Source: Lepturacanthus savala
Lineage: Eukaryota; Chordata; Actinopteri; Scombriformes; Trichiuridae
DNA length: 64,000 nt
Reading direction: 5' to 3'
NCBI GenBank assembly: GCA_030544235.1
Contig: CM060466.1
Span: forward strand, 23,145,575-23,209,574
Part shown: in pieces, positions 24,302 to 34,090 of the stretch
Layout: each line of letters begins with the position of its first letter
How positions within the stretch are numbered: the stretch's first letter is position 1
Program-made: the position numbers and the translations under genes
The notes under the pieces: generated by a model
What the model was told of the DNA's origin: nothing
The model's input: the letters and a program-made list of their open reading frames with translations, nothing else
Databases searched by the model: none

Positions 24302-27300
24302 TATATATATATATATATATATAGTATATATATAGTATATACTTTTTAATGACTCACTTGAAATCTTTACTTAGAACAGTAATTTCCATGTTAACAGGAC
24401 AAGAGTATATAATCATACTATAATTTCGTTGAAAGTCAATCAAAAGTAATATTGAATTATTGTCACATTGATATGCATTAATTATCTTTAATTTTTTATC
24501 TTTAATAATATCTTTAATTTTTTTTGTCTCTAGCTGGATGGAAGTTGAGTCCAATGGTTGGAGCGATGTACAGTCCTGAACTCTATACAGGTAAGACAAC
24601 AGGTGTTATTTTTCTGCTTCTTAGACCCTGCTGAAGACCGAGGGAGCAAAACAATTCTTTTAAGGAGCTGTTGCTGCATTTTCATTCTCTTTTTTTGTCT
24701 CAGTTCCAGGGTTTCCGTACCCGGGAGCAGCAGCGGCAGCAGCAGCTGCCTCCACTGCTGCCACCTTTCGGGGTGCTCACCTCCGGGGTCGAGCCCGGCC
24801 CGTCTACAGCGCCGTCAGGGCAGCTGTGCCACAACCTGCCATCCCTACCTACCCTGGGTAAACACACACACACACACTCACACACACTCACATATGCAAA
24901 ATCAGATCACTACACCAGAAAGCTGCTACTGATAATTCTAAAGTAGACACGCAAACACATAATATTTTGAACATTTCTTAAATGCACGTCACAATATAGT
25001 CCTTCAGAGTTGTGCATGCTGTGTGTTTGATTAGATTTTTATTGAATTAATGAGATTGATAGTTTGCTGAGCTGAAATACCATTTCCTTGTACCTCAAAA
25101 CTGGTAACGGTATGATCTTTTACTGCATTAGTCAAATTGAGCAGTATTTACTTTGAATGGATGTTAGTTTCACCAGCTGAAGTAATCATAGTATCACTCT
25201 AGAAATCATTGCATTTGTATACAAAGAGGTGGTATTTTTTTTTCTTGCATGTTGCACGGTGTGTAATAATCTCACCCTTCTTTCTCTTCTCTCTTTCACA
25301 ATCTGTTTGGCACTGTTTTCTCACCTCTCTCTCTCTCCCTCAATCGTCACTCTTTGTTGTTTTCTGCAATGCCCACATGGTGGCGCATCATACCATTTTT
25401 TTTTTTTGTTTTGTTTCGTTTGTTTCTACATTCCACCACCGCTCCACTGTGCTCCCTCTTCTTTTTCGCCTTTCCTCCCTTTCTCGTCTCTCTCTCTCAG
25501 TGTGATGGCCTATCAGGATGGTTTTTACAGTGCCGCTGATCTCTATGTAAGTATACCCCTCTCTCCTCTACTGCCACACTCCTCCCTATGTTTTCCCCTC
25601 CTGCCTGTGGGTTTTCGAATGTGAAAGAGTGCGGACCAAACCCTTAGAGACGTGTACTTATGGGTGCTTTGATTAATCACAGATAGACACTTTATACCCT
25701 AATGACCACATTGAATTGTGCTATTTTAAACTTCCTTTTTAAACTCCTCACTTCTCCACATTGCATATAATATAAAATCTCAAAGAACATGTCTCCATCT
25801 GATGCAGACAAGTACAGCACTCACACTTTCAATCAAAGCGTCCATTCATGAGTAGACTCCTCTAGGGTTTGTCTCTGTGCATTTGTGAGTTTGTACCAAT
25901 GTGATTATGAGTGTGTATCTGTGTGTGTGTGCGTGTGTGTAATGGTGTGTGTGTGCGTGTGTGACCAGGTTGACAATAGCTGTTTCTGTTCTCTCTGTAG
26001 ACTAGTGTTTCAGGACATTAGTGGCAGATTGCCCCAGGTAGGGTTTACACACTCTGTGTGAGAGCCAGTGTGCATCCTCCTCGTCTCCAATGACTGCGTG
26101 CTGCTAGACATTATTGACCATCTGAGATTGAAATGCCTTCTCTGTCTTCTTCTACTAACTCACTGGATTCTGACATGGGTGGAGTTGCGGAAGGGGGAGA
26201 AAATAATTACGTTGAAATCTGCCATAAATCATATACAACAGAATGAGTCACACTCATAAAGCTTTGGCTGGAGAGTTTAGGCTGGAGATGTTTAATGCAA
26301 ATTTGGTACCGGAAAGGTAGTAAGCAGTTAAACACGAGTCCCAGGGCACAGATTTGTTTGTTGATACAAGCAGCCAAATGTATATATCCGTTAAACTATG
26401 TTTACTTCCATAAGTGTCCTTTAGGGACCAGATTTTCACCACATCACACAACACATTTTTAACATGTATCCATTTTTCTATCATGTTATTGAGCCATGAT
26501 GAATTAAAACAAATAAAGCTAACTATAATAGTAAAAACAATAATGTATAAAGATCTTTTACAGGTACAGTGTGCACGTTTTAGCAGCATCTAATCAGTAT
26601 TACCATTGCACTCAAAGGAGCAGTTTTAAGCCTAATGCAGCTTGAAGTCTCACAATTTGCTGTACAAAGCCATGTTGATTTCAGAGTTTAGGAGGTGCAC
26701 CTGAACGCACCATGCAGGTTTTCATAGTTCACTGTTGCCGTTTTTCATATTGATGTCACGCAATCAATCTCCAGGTGTGATTTTAATTGGAGCTGGTGTG
26801 TAGATGGGGTGCAGGTAAAAGTTCGAAGGAGTGTGTGCAGCAAGGGGAGAATGAGGGGCGTAACATGTTTGTAAGGATACCAGACAGAGAGAGAGAGAGC
26901 AGCTCTGAAACCAAAAAATCTAATTGTTTATCATATAAATTAACATATAGGAAACACTGCGAACTTTACTCTATGTTGGATGTCAAATTGTATTCCTGTG
27001 AAATTGCCTCAGCTAATTCACTCTCCCATCTCTCACTCAATTACCCAATTCTTTGCAAACTCTTTTTCATGAGTTTTATGGCTACAGTAGTTGATTCATT
27101 GATCAGTTGCAATCTGCAACCTCACCACTCGATGATGCCAAAAACTACACACTGTACCTTTAAATTAATATAGTGCACCCTTACATTTTAAGATTAGAAA
27201 ATGTTACAACTTTTCTCATTAACTGGGATGATTGGGGTTAAAAGTGGGTGATAATTTTCATATTTCAAACATTTCACCTTCAAACATTATTATAAGGGCT

Positions 27301-30300
27301 ATAACTAAGTTATTTTCTTTATAGATTAATTCGTTGATCATTTTTTGGTTAATTTATCACTCGGTTGAGCCATAAAATGTCAGAAACTTGTGAAAAAAAT
27401 GTTTCCCAATGCCCAAGACGTAGCTTCAAATGTCTTGTTTTGTCCCGTTCAACAGTCCACAACCCAAAGATATTCAGTTTTAGCCTGTAAAATCACACTA
27501 AAACCTGAAATTTGAGATGGTAGATAGATATATACATATATGAGTGATGGAGGTTAAGAGGTTAAATTCATCCAAACAGCAGTTAATTCAGACCCCTTCC
27601 AGGAATCTCCCTATCTGTTTCACCTGTGGCATGCTAACTGAATCAATGTCGGCATGCAGACATACTTACAAGGCTGACTCCTCCCCCGGACCCTCCTATT
27701 TCCTCCTACCTCTTCCTTCCCTTTCTTTCTTTCACTTCTCTTCACTCTGTTCATCTTATCCTTTATTTTCAGATCCATTAGTCAAAATCTTGTCTGTAGC
27801 TTTTTCACTTGGCTTCTATGCTTTTTATTCTTCTTCTTTCTGTTTCTTCCTATTCCTTACCTGCTTTCTATATCAGACAATATTGGCTTCTCTCTACGGT
27901 GGCCGACAGAGACAAACGCCCTGCAAATAGCAAAACGCTGGAAACAGAGAAATGATGCAAAACCGAAAGCACACAAACAAATACAACAAAAAACTGCAGG
28001 AGAAAAAATATGCAATCACATAAAAGAAGCAGAAAAAGTATCACCACACACAAACCACCAAAAAAACTGCAAGAAAGAAAAGCTGCAAAGTCACGGTCAG
28101 GTGCCGTTGCCAAGGGAACATGACGCTCTGCTCGTGATGCTCCCTGCGCCGTTCAGATCCAAGTGAAAACGAAGAAAGTGACGTTTCATTTTCAAGCTCC
28201 ATGGTCGCATTAACACGTCATTGTTTTCACTCGGGTTTGATTGACACACGGGCACACCGTGAGCAGAGTCTCATGTTTCCTTGGCAACGGAAATGCACTG
28301 CGACTTGTTTTGTGGGTTTCTAAGTCTTTGCTTCTGCTTCGTTTCTGTGATTGCAGCATTTTTCTCCTGCAGTGTTTTTCTTTTTTTTTGTTGTCGCATT
28401 TGTTTTATGTATGTGTTTTAGGTTTTGCATCATTTCTGGGTTTGCAGCGCCTTTGCCCCTCTCAGCCGGCGTACCTCTCTCTTCATCCCTCTCCAACCCT
28501 TCCTCTTCCTCATTCCCTTTCTCTTCTCCTCACCGCCCCGGTCCAGCCTTCCTCCCATAGCAGCAACTGTGTGGTCCTGAATGCGGGGACTTGGTCGTGA
28601 CTGATCCTTTTTAGGGTAGAATGCAGCGGTGTGCGTTTGTTTGTTTTTTTCATAGGGATGTTTGGCCTAATACACTCTATGTTCAGAGTTTGGGAAAGCA
28701 TGCTGTGTCCGTCAGTGATTGGTCGCTGGCCACGTGAGCGTGTGTGTGTGTGCCCTTTTTTAATCCGACTGGCTGACTGTCTTCTTACACCTGTAGTTTT
28801 TTTGTGTCTGTCCATCAGCTGTTCATCCAACATAAATAATGACGCAATCATCTTGCCACCCCTTCCCCTTTCTTTAACTGTGTGTTTTTGATAGGGGAAC
28901 CGGGGTGGGGCACAGTTATGGGTATGAACTCTCTCTCCCTCCATGTCCAACTCACAGTGGGACAGATGTTGCGCTTAGGAAACAATACAAACCATAAAAA
29001 ACACACGATGCACAATTAAAGAATTTTTTTTCCCCCGAGTTGCTCATGGAGGGAGACAACACAGAGCCTGAGCTACATCCTTGTGAATGCTATACTGCAC
29101 CAGATTAGCCAGTTTTGCTGACTGTCTGCTTGTTAATCTTTCGCTCTCTTCTCAGCAGTTTTTCTCACAATGTAACCCCTTTTAGATTCACTACTAGTCT
29201 GATAGCATGCAGAGGAAATAAAGCAAACGTTTAACAAGAATTTACTCTTCCTTCTGTCTACCCCACCTCTCCTTCCATCATATCTCTGTCTTTCTCCTCT
29301 ATCTCACATGCTGCCCTCTTCCTTCTCGCTGCCCTCTGTCTGTCTCCCTGCCATCGCCTCCTCACAGGGCGGCTATGCAGCGTATCGTTACGCCCAGCCG
29401 GCTGCGGTAGCGACTCCCGCAGCAGCAGCGGCTGCAGCAGCAGCTTACAGTGACAGGTGAGTGGGCTGCCCATCACTCCTTCAGCCTCCTGTGACAGGCC
29501 ATCACCTGGTGGCAGAGCCAGGAGACGTCTTCAGCATTGTCTACTGTCACTCTGTCATTGTGGGGTTTGGTTCCTTAATATTAAGTGTTTTTTAAATATA
29601 CCCTCGATCCCTCTGGAGGATTTATCGTGCAGTGTTAAGGGCAGGGATGTGTTGTGTATTGCTTATGTTTGACATCTTGCCTTTTTTTTTTTTCCTGACA
29701 GCTACGGTCGGGTTTATACAGCAGACCCCTACCATGCTGCACTCGCCCCAGCTGCCTACGGTGTTGGAGCTATGGTAAGAAATCACACCACATTAAAGGA
29801 TAAGCCTGATGATGAAGACCAACACCAGCAATGCTTTAATCCCATATCTCATTATTTCTAAATCTGTTTCTACTAAAAGTGAACATCTTTTTGTTTCGGT
29901 TTATTCTTCCTCAATTTCCTAGTATTTTTAATATTATTATTAATTATGCATGTATTTTTATACTTTAGTTTCTTTCTTTTTTGTGCTAGGTAATGTTACA
30001 CATTTAATTGGATTTGAGAAAAATTACTATTAAAACACCATCCATTAACATGATGAAGACCTTAAGGTGGTCCATATGTCAGAATATAGTGATATGAATA
30101 GATGAATGTTATGTTTAATCAAATCATGACAAAGCAAATCTAAGGTCAGGCAGTGACACTGCATTGAAAAACTGCACATTGCACAGACAGTGGGAGGAAC
30201 TGGGTGTTGATTTTTGTATGGGGCCCTTAAATGAATTGTTGGTTTTGGTCTTTTCATGTGATTTGAGATTTCACCAGTTGTAGTGACAAACTTTATTTAC

Positions 30301-30374
30301 CAAATAATTTATTTGGTTTTGTTTCACAGGCTACGCTGTACAGGGGAGGCTACAGTAGATTTGCCCCTTACTAA
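5043..30374 (+). CDS. rbfox2: RNA-binding protein fox-1 homolog 2 (Rbfox2), 5' incomplete, multi-exon
   Basis: Rbfox proteins are splicing regulators that bind (U)GCAUG through one RRM. Coding exons: 5043-5093, 17306-17512, 18609-18776, 19274-19327, 19469-19561, 23547-23634, 24534-24590, 24704-24857, 25501-25546, 29368-29456, 29702-29774 and 30330-30374. All have AG/GT borders and compatible phases, giving 374 codons before the stop (376 if both upstream NAGNAG acceptors are used). The RRM has RNP2 (LHVSNI) and RNP1 (GFGFVTFE). After it come the AHLRGR segment, two alanine runs and a C-terminal YSRFAPY. The paralogue call rests on three points: the ending YSRFAPY (RBFOX1 has YNRFAPY), NKKMTTPY resembling RBFOX2 NKKMVTPY, and an N-terminal exon resembling the RBFOX2-specific NEPLTPGYHGF segment. 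The start codon of the long isoform lies upstream of the window; 8207 is a likely internal alternative start. Family and gene are near certain; the paralogue is very likely. Confidence 0.95.
5131..5136 (+). promoter_or_regulatory. TGCATG (RBFOX site) just downstream of an rbfox2 exon
   Basis: A perfect TGCATG begins 37 nt past the donor at 5094. RBFOX binding just downstream of an exon generally promotes its inclusion, so this exon may be under self-regulation. Confidence 0.5.
7519..8190 (+). repeat. GA-rich polypurine tract before the alternative first exon
   Basis: About 660 bases are dominated by GAGAG, GGAGG and AGAGA on the plus strand. The long serine/leucine/proline-rich minus-strand frames here are by-products of this bias. 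It ends about 20 bases before the ATG pair at 8207, so it is probably promoter and 5' UTR of an internal rbfox2 start. Confidence 0.75.
8207..8239 (+). CDS. rbfox2: rbfox2 alternative first coding exon (MMGLYYPSVLS)
   Basis: A double ATG opens an 11-codon frame, MMGLYYPSVLS, which ends exactly at a strong donor GTGAGT (8240). The phase is 0, so it can join in frame to the exon at 17303/17306. The GA-rich tract before it looks like a 5' UTR or promoter. Mammalian RBFOX genes have several short alternative first exons joined at this same phase-0 boundary. I do not recognise this exact peptide from memory, so the call rests on frame, donor and context. Confidence 0.6.
10254..10714 (+). promoter_or_regulatory. 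Group of four TGCATG motifs in an rbfox2 intron
   Basis: TGCATG occurs at 10254, 10510, 10659 and 10709. The last two lie in a CATG/TGTG-rich stretch and could come from sequence bias. No exon is nearby, so function is uncertain. Confidence 0.3.
12793..13807. mobile_element. TTAA-flanked MITE (piggyBac-like ends), about 1 kb
   Basis: The left end reads TTAAAGGTCCCATATCAT. The reverse complement of the right end (13790-13807) is identical over those 18 bases. The TTAA at both ends is the piggyBac target signature. The interior has GTTAGC-rich repeats and no recognisable transposase, so it is non-autonomous. Confidence 0.8.
15488..15668. repeat. Compound (TA)n/(TG)n microsatellite
   Basis: Alternating TATATA and GTGTGT blocks over about 180 bases; the YIYIY frames on both strands are artefacts. 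Confidence 0.95.
15981..16048. repeat. (CA)n microsatellite
   Basis: About 34 CA units, almost uninterrupted. Confidence 0.95.
17306..17512 (+). CDS. rbfox2: rbfox2 exon: proline-rich N-terminal segment
   Basis: 207 nt, 69 codons, phase 0 at both ends, donor GTGAGT. It reads GSQDSAGGQEGL followed by a FPPPPPPPPQNG stretch. This corresponds to the mammalian GNQEP...FPPPPQNG exon that all N-terminal variants join. The acceptor is CAGCAG, a NAGNAG pair, so use of the first AG would add a Gln codon at 17303. The distal half (AAGAVQGPVEAGVAANSATN) has diverged from mammalian RBFOX. Confidence 0.93.
17513..18605 (+). other. rbfox2 intron
   Basis: AT-rich with a short TA microsatellite (17812-17827); no exon or RNA gene seen. 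Confidence 0.8.
18609..18776 (+). CDS. rbfox2: rbfox2 exon: Gly-rich linker and start of RRM (RNP2)
   Basis: 168 nt, phase 0 at both ends, donor GTATGT. A linker with seven consecutive glycines runs into [20 protein letters not shown], the start of the RRM. RNP2 (LHVSNI) and the Phe of NIPF used in GCAUG recognition are intact. The acceptor is again CAGCAG, so a Gln codon at 18606 may be added. The RRM portion is essentially the vertebrate RBFOX consensus, while the linker is variable. Confidence 0.96.
18777..19273 (+). other. rbfox2 intron
   Basis: About 0.5 kb; only a pyrimidine tract before the next acceptor is notable. Confidence 0.85.
19274..19327 (+). CDS. rbfox2: rbfox2 exon: RRM, QYGKILDVEIIFNERGSK
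   Basis: 54 nt, 18 codons, phase 0, same length as in mammals. The only change from the mammalian peptide is QY for QF at the start. Acceptor CCCCCAG, donor GTAGGA. Confidence 0.97.
19469..19561 (+). CDS. rbfox2: rbfox2 exon: RRM RNP1, the 93-nt exon
   Basis: 93 nt, phase 0, encoding GFGFVTFETSADAERAREKL and the rest up to GRKIE. It carries RNP1 with the two Phe residues that stack on RNA. In mammals the matching 93-nt exon is skipped under RBFOX control, giving a protein that cannot bind RNA. The exon size is conserved here, and four TGCATG motifs lie 0.6 to 1.2 kb downstream. Confidence 0.97.
20198..20727 (+). promoter_or_regulatory. Cluster of four TGCATG (RBFOX binding) motifs
   Basis: Perfect TGCATG hexamers begin at 20198, 20303, 20592 and 20722 on the transcribed strand. 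A random 530-base stretch is expected to hold about 0.13. A fifth is at 21878. Rbfox2 binds this motif, so the cluster is a candidate autoregulatory element for the 93-nt exon or a nearby cryptic exon. Confidence 0.6.
22145..22196. repeat. (TA)n/(ATGT)n microsatellite
   Basis: ATATAT merging into ATGT tetranucleotides. Confidence 0.85.
23547..23634 (+). CDS. rbfox2: rbfox2 exon: end of RRM, with a nine-codon extension
   Basis: 88 nt, entering in phase 0 and leaving in phase 1. It reads VNNATARVMTNKKMTTPYSN followed by GEGLAALPY, then donor GTGATT. The first 20 codons match the mammalian exon, which as I recall is 61 nt. The 27-nt extension before the donor is extra. The phase still joins to the next exon as ALPY-A-GWKLSP. 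The donor is somewhat weak, but no GT exists at the mammalian-equivalent position. Reading on past the donor meets a stop after DSFYT. Confidence 0.9.
23635..24533 (+). other. rbfox2 intron
   Basis: AT-rich, with a long TA microsatellite at 24213-24342. The part at 23850-24175 starts with TTCCCCAAGATATGAACAT and ends with ATGTTCATAAGTTGGG, which hints at a short repeat with loosely inverted ends; I could not classify it. Confidence 0.75.
24213..24342. repeat. (TA)n microsatellite
   Basis: About 130 bases of TA repeats broken by AGTATA. Confidence 0.95.
24534..24590 (+). CDS. rbfox2: rbfox2 exon: GWKLSPMVGAMYSPELYT
   Basis: 57 nt, phase 1 in and phase 1 out, acceptor TCTCTAG, donor GTAAGA. 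It corresponds to the RBFOX2 WKLSPVVGAVYGPELYA exon after the RRM. Confidence 0.95.
24704..24857 (+). CDS. rbfox2: rbfox2 exon: alanine-rich and RGAHLRGRARP segment
   Basis: 154 nt, phase 1 in and phase 2 out. It encodes VPGFPYPG, a run of eight alanines, STAATFRGAHLRGRARPVYS and AVRAAVPQPAIPTYPG. The AHLRGRxRxVY motif is conserved in all RBFOX C-terminal domains, where it helps nuclear localisation and splicing activity. The donor GTAAAC runs directly into a CA microsatellite (24859-24895). Confidence 0.95.
24858..25500 (+). other. rbfox2 intron
   Basis: Contains a CA repeat at the donor, TGCATG motifs at 25013 and 25246, and a pyrimidine-rich 3' half. Confidence 0.8.
25501..25546 (+). CDS. 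rbfox2: rbfox2 exon: VMAYQDGFYSAADLY
   Basis: 46 nt, phase 2 in and phase 0 out. Matches the mammalian VVYQDGFYGADLY exon. Strong acceptor after a long CT tract (TCTCTCTCAG), donor GTAAGT. Confidence 0.94.
25547..29367 (+). other. rbfox2 intron
   Basis: About 3.8 kb. Holds TG repeats (25918-25960), a 37-nt splice-site-bounded candidate exon (26001-26037), a MITE-like long hairpin (27898-28468) and CT-rich stretches. No conserved exon seen. Confidence 0.75.
27898..28468. mobile_element. MITE-like element forming a long imperfect hairpin
   Basis: The left arm, from GGCCGACAGAGAC at 27900, is matched in inverted order by the right arm ending near 28468. Shared blocks include AGAAATGATGCAAAAC, CACTGCAGGAGAAAAA (left arm AACTGCAGGAGAAAAA) and CGTTGCCAAGGAAACATGA (one mismatch). 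The arms converge near 28185. No transposase frame is present and I could not identify target-site duplications. Confidence 0.7.
29368..29456 (+). CDS. rbfox2: rbfox2 exon: GGYAAYRYAQP and alanine run
   Basis: 89 nt, phase 0 in and phase 2 out. Reads GGYAAYRYAQPAAVATP, nine alanines, then YSD. This is the Tyr/Ala-rich C-terminal region of RBFOX, which drives assembly with other splicing factors. Acceptor CTCACAG, donor GTGAGT. Confidence 0.95.
29702..29774 (+). CDS. rbfox2: rbfox2 exon: YGRVYTADPYHAALAPAAYG
   Basis: 73 nt, phase 2 in and phase 0 out, ending VGAM before GTAAGA. Matches the mammalian YGRVYTADPYHALAPAASYGVGA exon. Confidence 0.96.
29775..30329 (+). other. Last rbfox2 intron
   Basis: About 0.55 kb, AT-rich, nothing recognised. 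Confidence 0.8.
30330..30374 (+). CDS. rbfox2: rbfox2 terminal coding exon, ATLYRGGYSRFAPY and stop
   Basis: 45 nt including TAA. The ending YRGGYSRFAPY is the canonical RBFOX2 C-terminus, a PY-type nuclear import end. Acceptor TTTCACAG. Confidence 0.97.
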   Translation, partial: ATLYRGGYSRFAPY

Positions 30375-33300
30375 AGACACTACATTTCCCAGGAGCTCCT
30401 CTCTTCCATTGAATTACTCTGAAAGAGCTCCCTCTGTTGTCGTGGAGGTGGACTGCACCCAATTTTAAAGTGTGGAGTTGACCACAAAGATATTTCAGAT
30501 CCCATCCCAGAGCAGTCCCACGTTTTCTTATATACGCTACTACAGAAATAGAGGAATGCTGTATTAAAGACTGACGGATGGCCTTTACATAAAAAAAAGA
30601 AGAAAAAAAAAGACTTGAAATGGCCACCTTCCCTTATTGCACGGCTGTATTATAGTCCCCCTTCTTATTCCCTCAGCACGCAGCAGCACAAGACTCGGGA
30701 CGGAGCCCAGATGTTCTTCCAAAGGCTGTATGTGGATAACTGACATTTTAAACAGCTGTCAACCATGTATGAGAAGGAGCTGAGTGCTGTGTCTGCACGC
30801 ACTCTACATATAAGGAAAAAAATGAGAGAGGGAAACAAGCAATCAAGGTGTCCACAAAAAGAGTGGTAGGAAGAGAGAAGATGCATCAAAACAGTACCGG
30901 TAAACATTTTTGAACCAGAATGACGAGGCATTTAAACGATAAAACTCCCACCGTCGGATGTTATAGCTCCTCCTTAATGTGGGTGGGTAGTAATGAGAGG
31001 ATTTCCATTCTTGCCGTGTTGTGGTAGGAGTAGACGGAACACGGTGGCTTGGAGGTGACGTGAGATGTTGATGATGATGATGATGATGTGACGGTTTATA
31101 ACGCTACAGAAATCACGTCTGAAAGCTGAAGGAGGAAGGGTTATTAGAGCTGTTCCTTACCTCAAGTTTTCTTAGTATGTGGAGATGGTGAACCTTTAAA
31201 CTTAAAATTGTTATGATATGCAAAGCAAATAGTTTAGAGAAAAAAAAGTTACCAAATTATTATTATTGTAATTATTCTTATTAATACCATTATTTTGTTT
31301 GACTCAGCTACACAGCAGTCACAGCTGATATGGGACATGTAGTTTCCACAGTGAACCTTGGGGTAAAAATCCAAAAATGAGCACCTATGAATAACACTTT
31401 TTTTTGACTATATGCCAGCCTTATAGTCTTAGATCATTCTTCTCATGCACAGAATTTCACGACACTACGTGTGAAGCCACCACTACACACTACAGCAACA
31501 AAAAGTGCAACACTACACAGGAAACATTTTCTCCTTTTAGTTGATTTTTAGCTTTTCGATCCAAACAGAAATCACCCGATCTTCACCCGTGACCCCGAGG
31601 TTCAAGTATTCGTCGATCCTTTGATGTTAGAGATTTATTATTTGGATTTTCCCCTTCTGCTCCATCTTTTATAGAGCAAGTCCAACATTGAATGAGTCTT
31701 CCTGAAAAATACTTTAGTTGGTAAATGTGTTCAAGATGCTGCCAGCAGCGATCACTGAGCAAGAGAGATTCTGTTGTTGAGTTCATAGAAAATATTTAAA
31801 TGCAAAACACCTTACTATTGTGCATATTTCTATACTGTTGTATTCTATATTTCCAAATGTGGCTTTTTTTGGCTTTTGTTTTTGTTCCAAAGATTTGTAG
31901 AAAGCACATTTTTCTGCCGTATGTATAAATATATTATCTTTTATTGTTATTATCATAATCCTATTGCTGTTTTTATTTTACTTTCTTTCCTTTTTTTCTT
32001 TATTATTATTATTTTTTTATATATCTAAGTGTTGTTCCTTCTCCAATAAGGTGCAAGTTAAATTTCAAGCTTGGTTTTTTGTTTTGGTTTTGTTTTTTTT
32101 GCGTTTGAGTAAAGTTCTTCAGCCGAGATCATACCTGAGTAGTTACACCGAGGGGGAAACTAAAGGTATGCATGTAACACTACCACACCTTTGTTCTCTC
32201 AGTTAAATATTCAGTTAGTCCAAGCTTTTTGCTTTATTTGTTTGGTTGATAATTGAATCCGCTAGCATGACATTTGATTATATTTCAAAATATCCTATAG
32301 TTGAATTATTTTTGTTTTCTTTCCACGTCCATATTTTTGAGATACCTTTGGAATGAATGAACCTTTAGTCTGTAGCACTTTGGTTAAAACAAATTGCATT
32401 CTTGTTCCTTCTATTTTTCAAGTCTATTTTTGTTTTAATAGTTTTTTTGTTTTTTTTTGCAGAATCCTTACATTTCAGTGGTGAAATCTGCCAGCTTGGC
32501 CTGTGTGGTTGCTTCCGTTTTTGTTTTTTTGTTGTTTTTTTTAGATATCTGTCTGAAAGTGTTATATCATACATATGTAGGGTAATATTCCAACATGGTG
32601 AAAACATAATGTCATTGTGGGATACGATCTAAATTGTGTGTAAAATGGGGCGGTTAAGGTTTCTAAAACCTTTTTTTTATCCATTAACTAATTTCATGGC
32701 TACACAGGTCAATAAGCTGTTTTTTTTCTATTAAATGTGCTGCTGTAGGATTTTCTTGAAGTCATGACATTTGACATTTATTTCTTGTTTTATTATTTTT
32801 TTTATATAAATATCTCCATATTCGAATGTGCTCTGGACAGAATGAAAAAAAAAAAAAAACCTAGCCAAAGATGCTAACAGTCCCCGGCACGTTCTGGCTC
32901 CCATATTGTGCAACAAAAACATACACAGAGATGGACTTACAGATCCACTGAAGGCATGGACAAACCAGCATGAGCGATACTTGTCAAAGTAAAAGAAAAA
33001 AAAATGTTTTGCATGAATCTTGTGTCTTTCATATTTGACTCCTGAGCAGCAGAGCCCAGTTGCGTTTCTTCTTTACCACTAAACTCCATGGAGAATGACA
33101 GGAGGCGGCTGGCGGTTTGAGGCTAGTTCAACACGATGAAGAGCACAGTGCCGCTCAGCGTAAATCGCCTGCTGACAAACAAACACAACGGCTGCCGCGC
33201 AAACCACATGCGGCGCCTGCATTTACCCGGTCGTGTCCAGTGTAACCCTAGATTTGTGAAAGTATCGCAAGATTTGTACTTTTTTTTTTTTTTTTGCATT

Positions 33301-34090
33301 GTGCATGCTGTTTGTCATTGTGTACTTCACTGTTTGCTACAACTATCAGAATAGAATATTCTGTAGTATAGATTCATGATTATGGCATTGAAACAAATAG
33401 CCAAGTAGCCTACAATAGCATGATTTGTCACTTTTAGGACTTACGGCAATAATTTGCAACCACTTCCAACGGCAAATGTCTTGTTTCCACTCGAGTTTGG
33501 CCTTTTTTTTTTTTAAAAAAAACATTAAGATGTGTTGTGGTATTTATGGCTACCATGACAACGAAGGTCTCCTAACTTTAAAGAAGTAGTAACTTTAACC
33601 CACACCATATTTCAAGTGATCATTTTAACCCGACCCCTGATCTTTCCTCAACCTTATCCAAGTGTTCCGTGTGCCTAAACCTGAGCAGACCTTACTCACG
33701 CTGTCGTCACCTCATTCTCCTCGTATGAATGCAGATGCGCTCTGAAATTGAGACAGGATGCAGGGCGAGTCATTTTGGAAGCGGTTCCCAGCACATCTGC
33801 CATCGCCAGCATGTGCAGAGCCGAGCGCTTCTCTGCTGCATCAAGCGTGCATGTGCGAGAGTTTCGTAAACCTAGGGTTCCCATCTAGACACGACCCTTC
33901 CCTGTCATGGTTTTCTTGCCACTGTATTATAGGTAACTATGTGGCCATTCTTCATAGTTGCTACGGTTTCTCAAAGACCAGTCCCTCTGTCATGTCTATA
34001 TCCCCTTGACTGCCATTATGTTTTGTTTTTTTTTGTTATTGAATGTCCATATAAAATGTTTTATATAAAAATGTTTTGTTGTGATCAAGC
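30375..34090 (+). other. rbfox2: Probable rbfox2 3' UTR (end uncertain)
   Basis: Long T-rich non-coding stretch after the stop, as expected for RBFOX2 3' UTRs. I found no AATAAA here. Possible polyadenylation signals are ATTAAA at 30563 and 32730 and TATAAA variants near 34050-34072 followed by a GT-rich element. It includes a (GAT)n run at 31067-31088. The distal limit is inferred. Confidence 0.45.
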
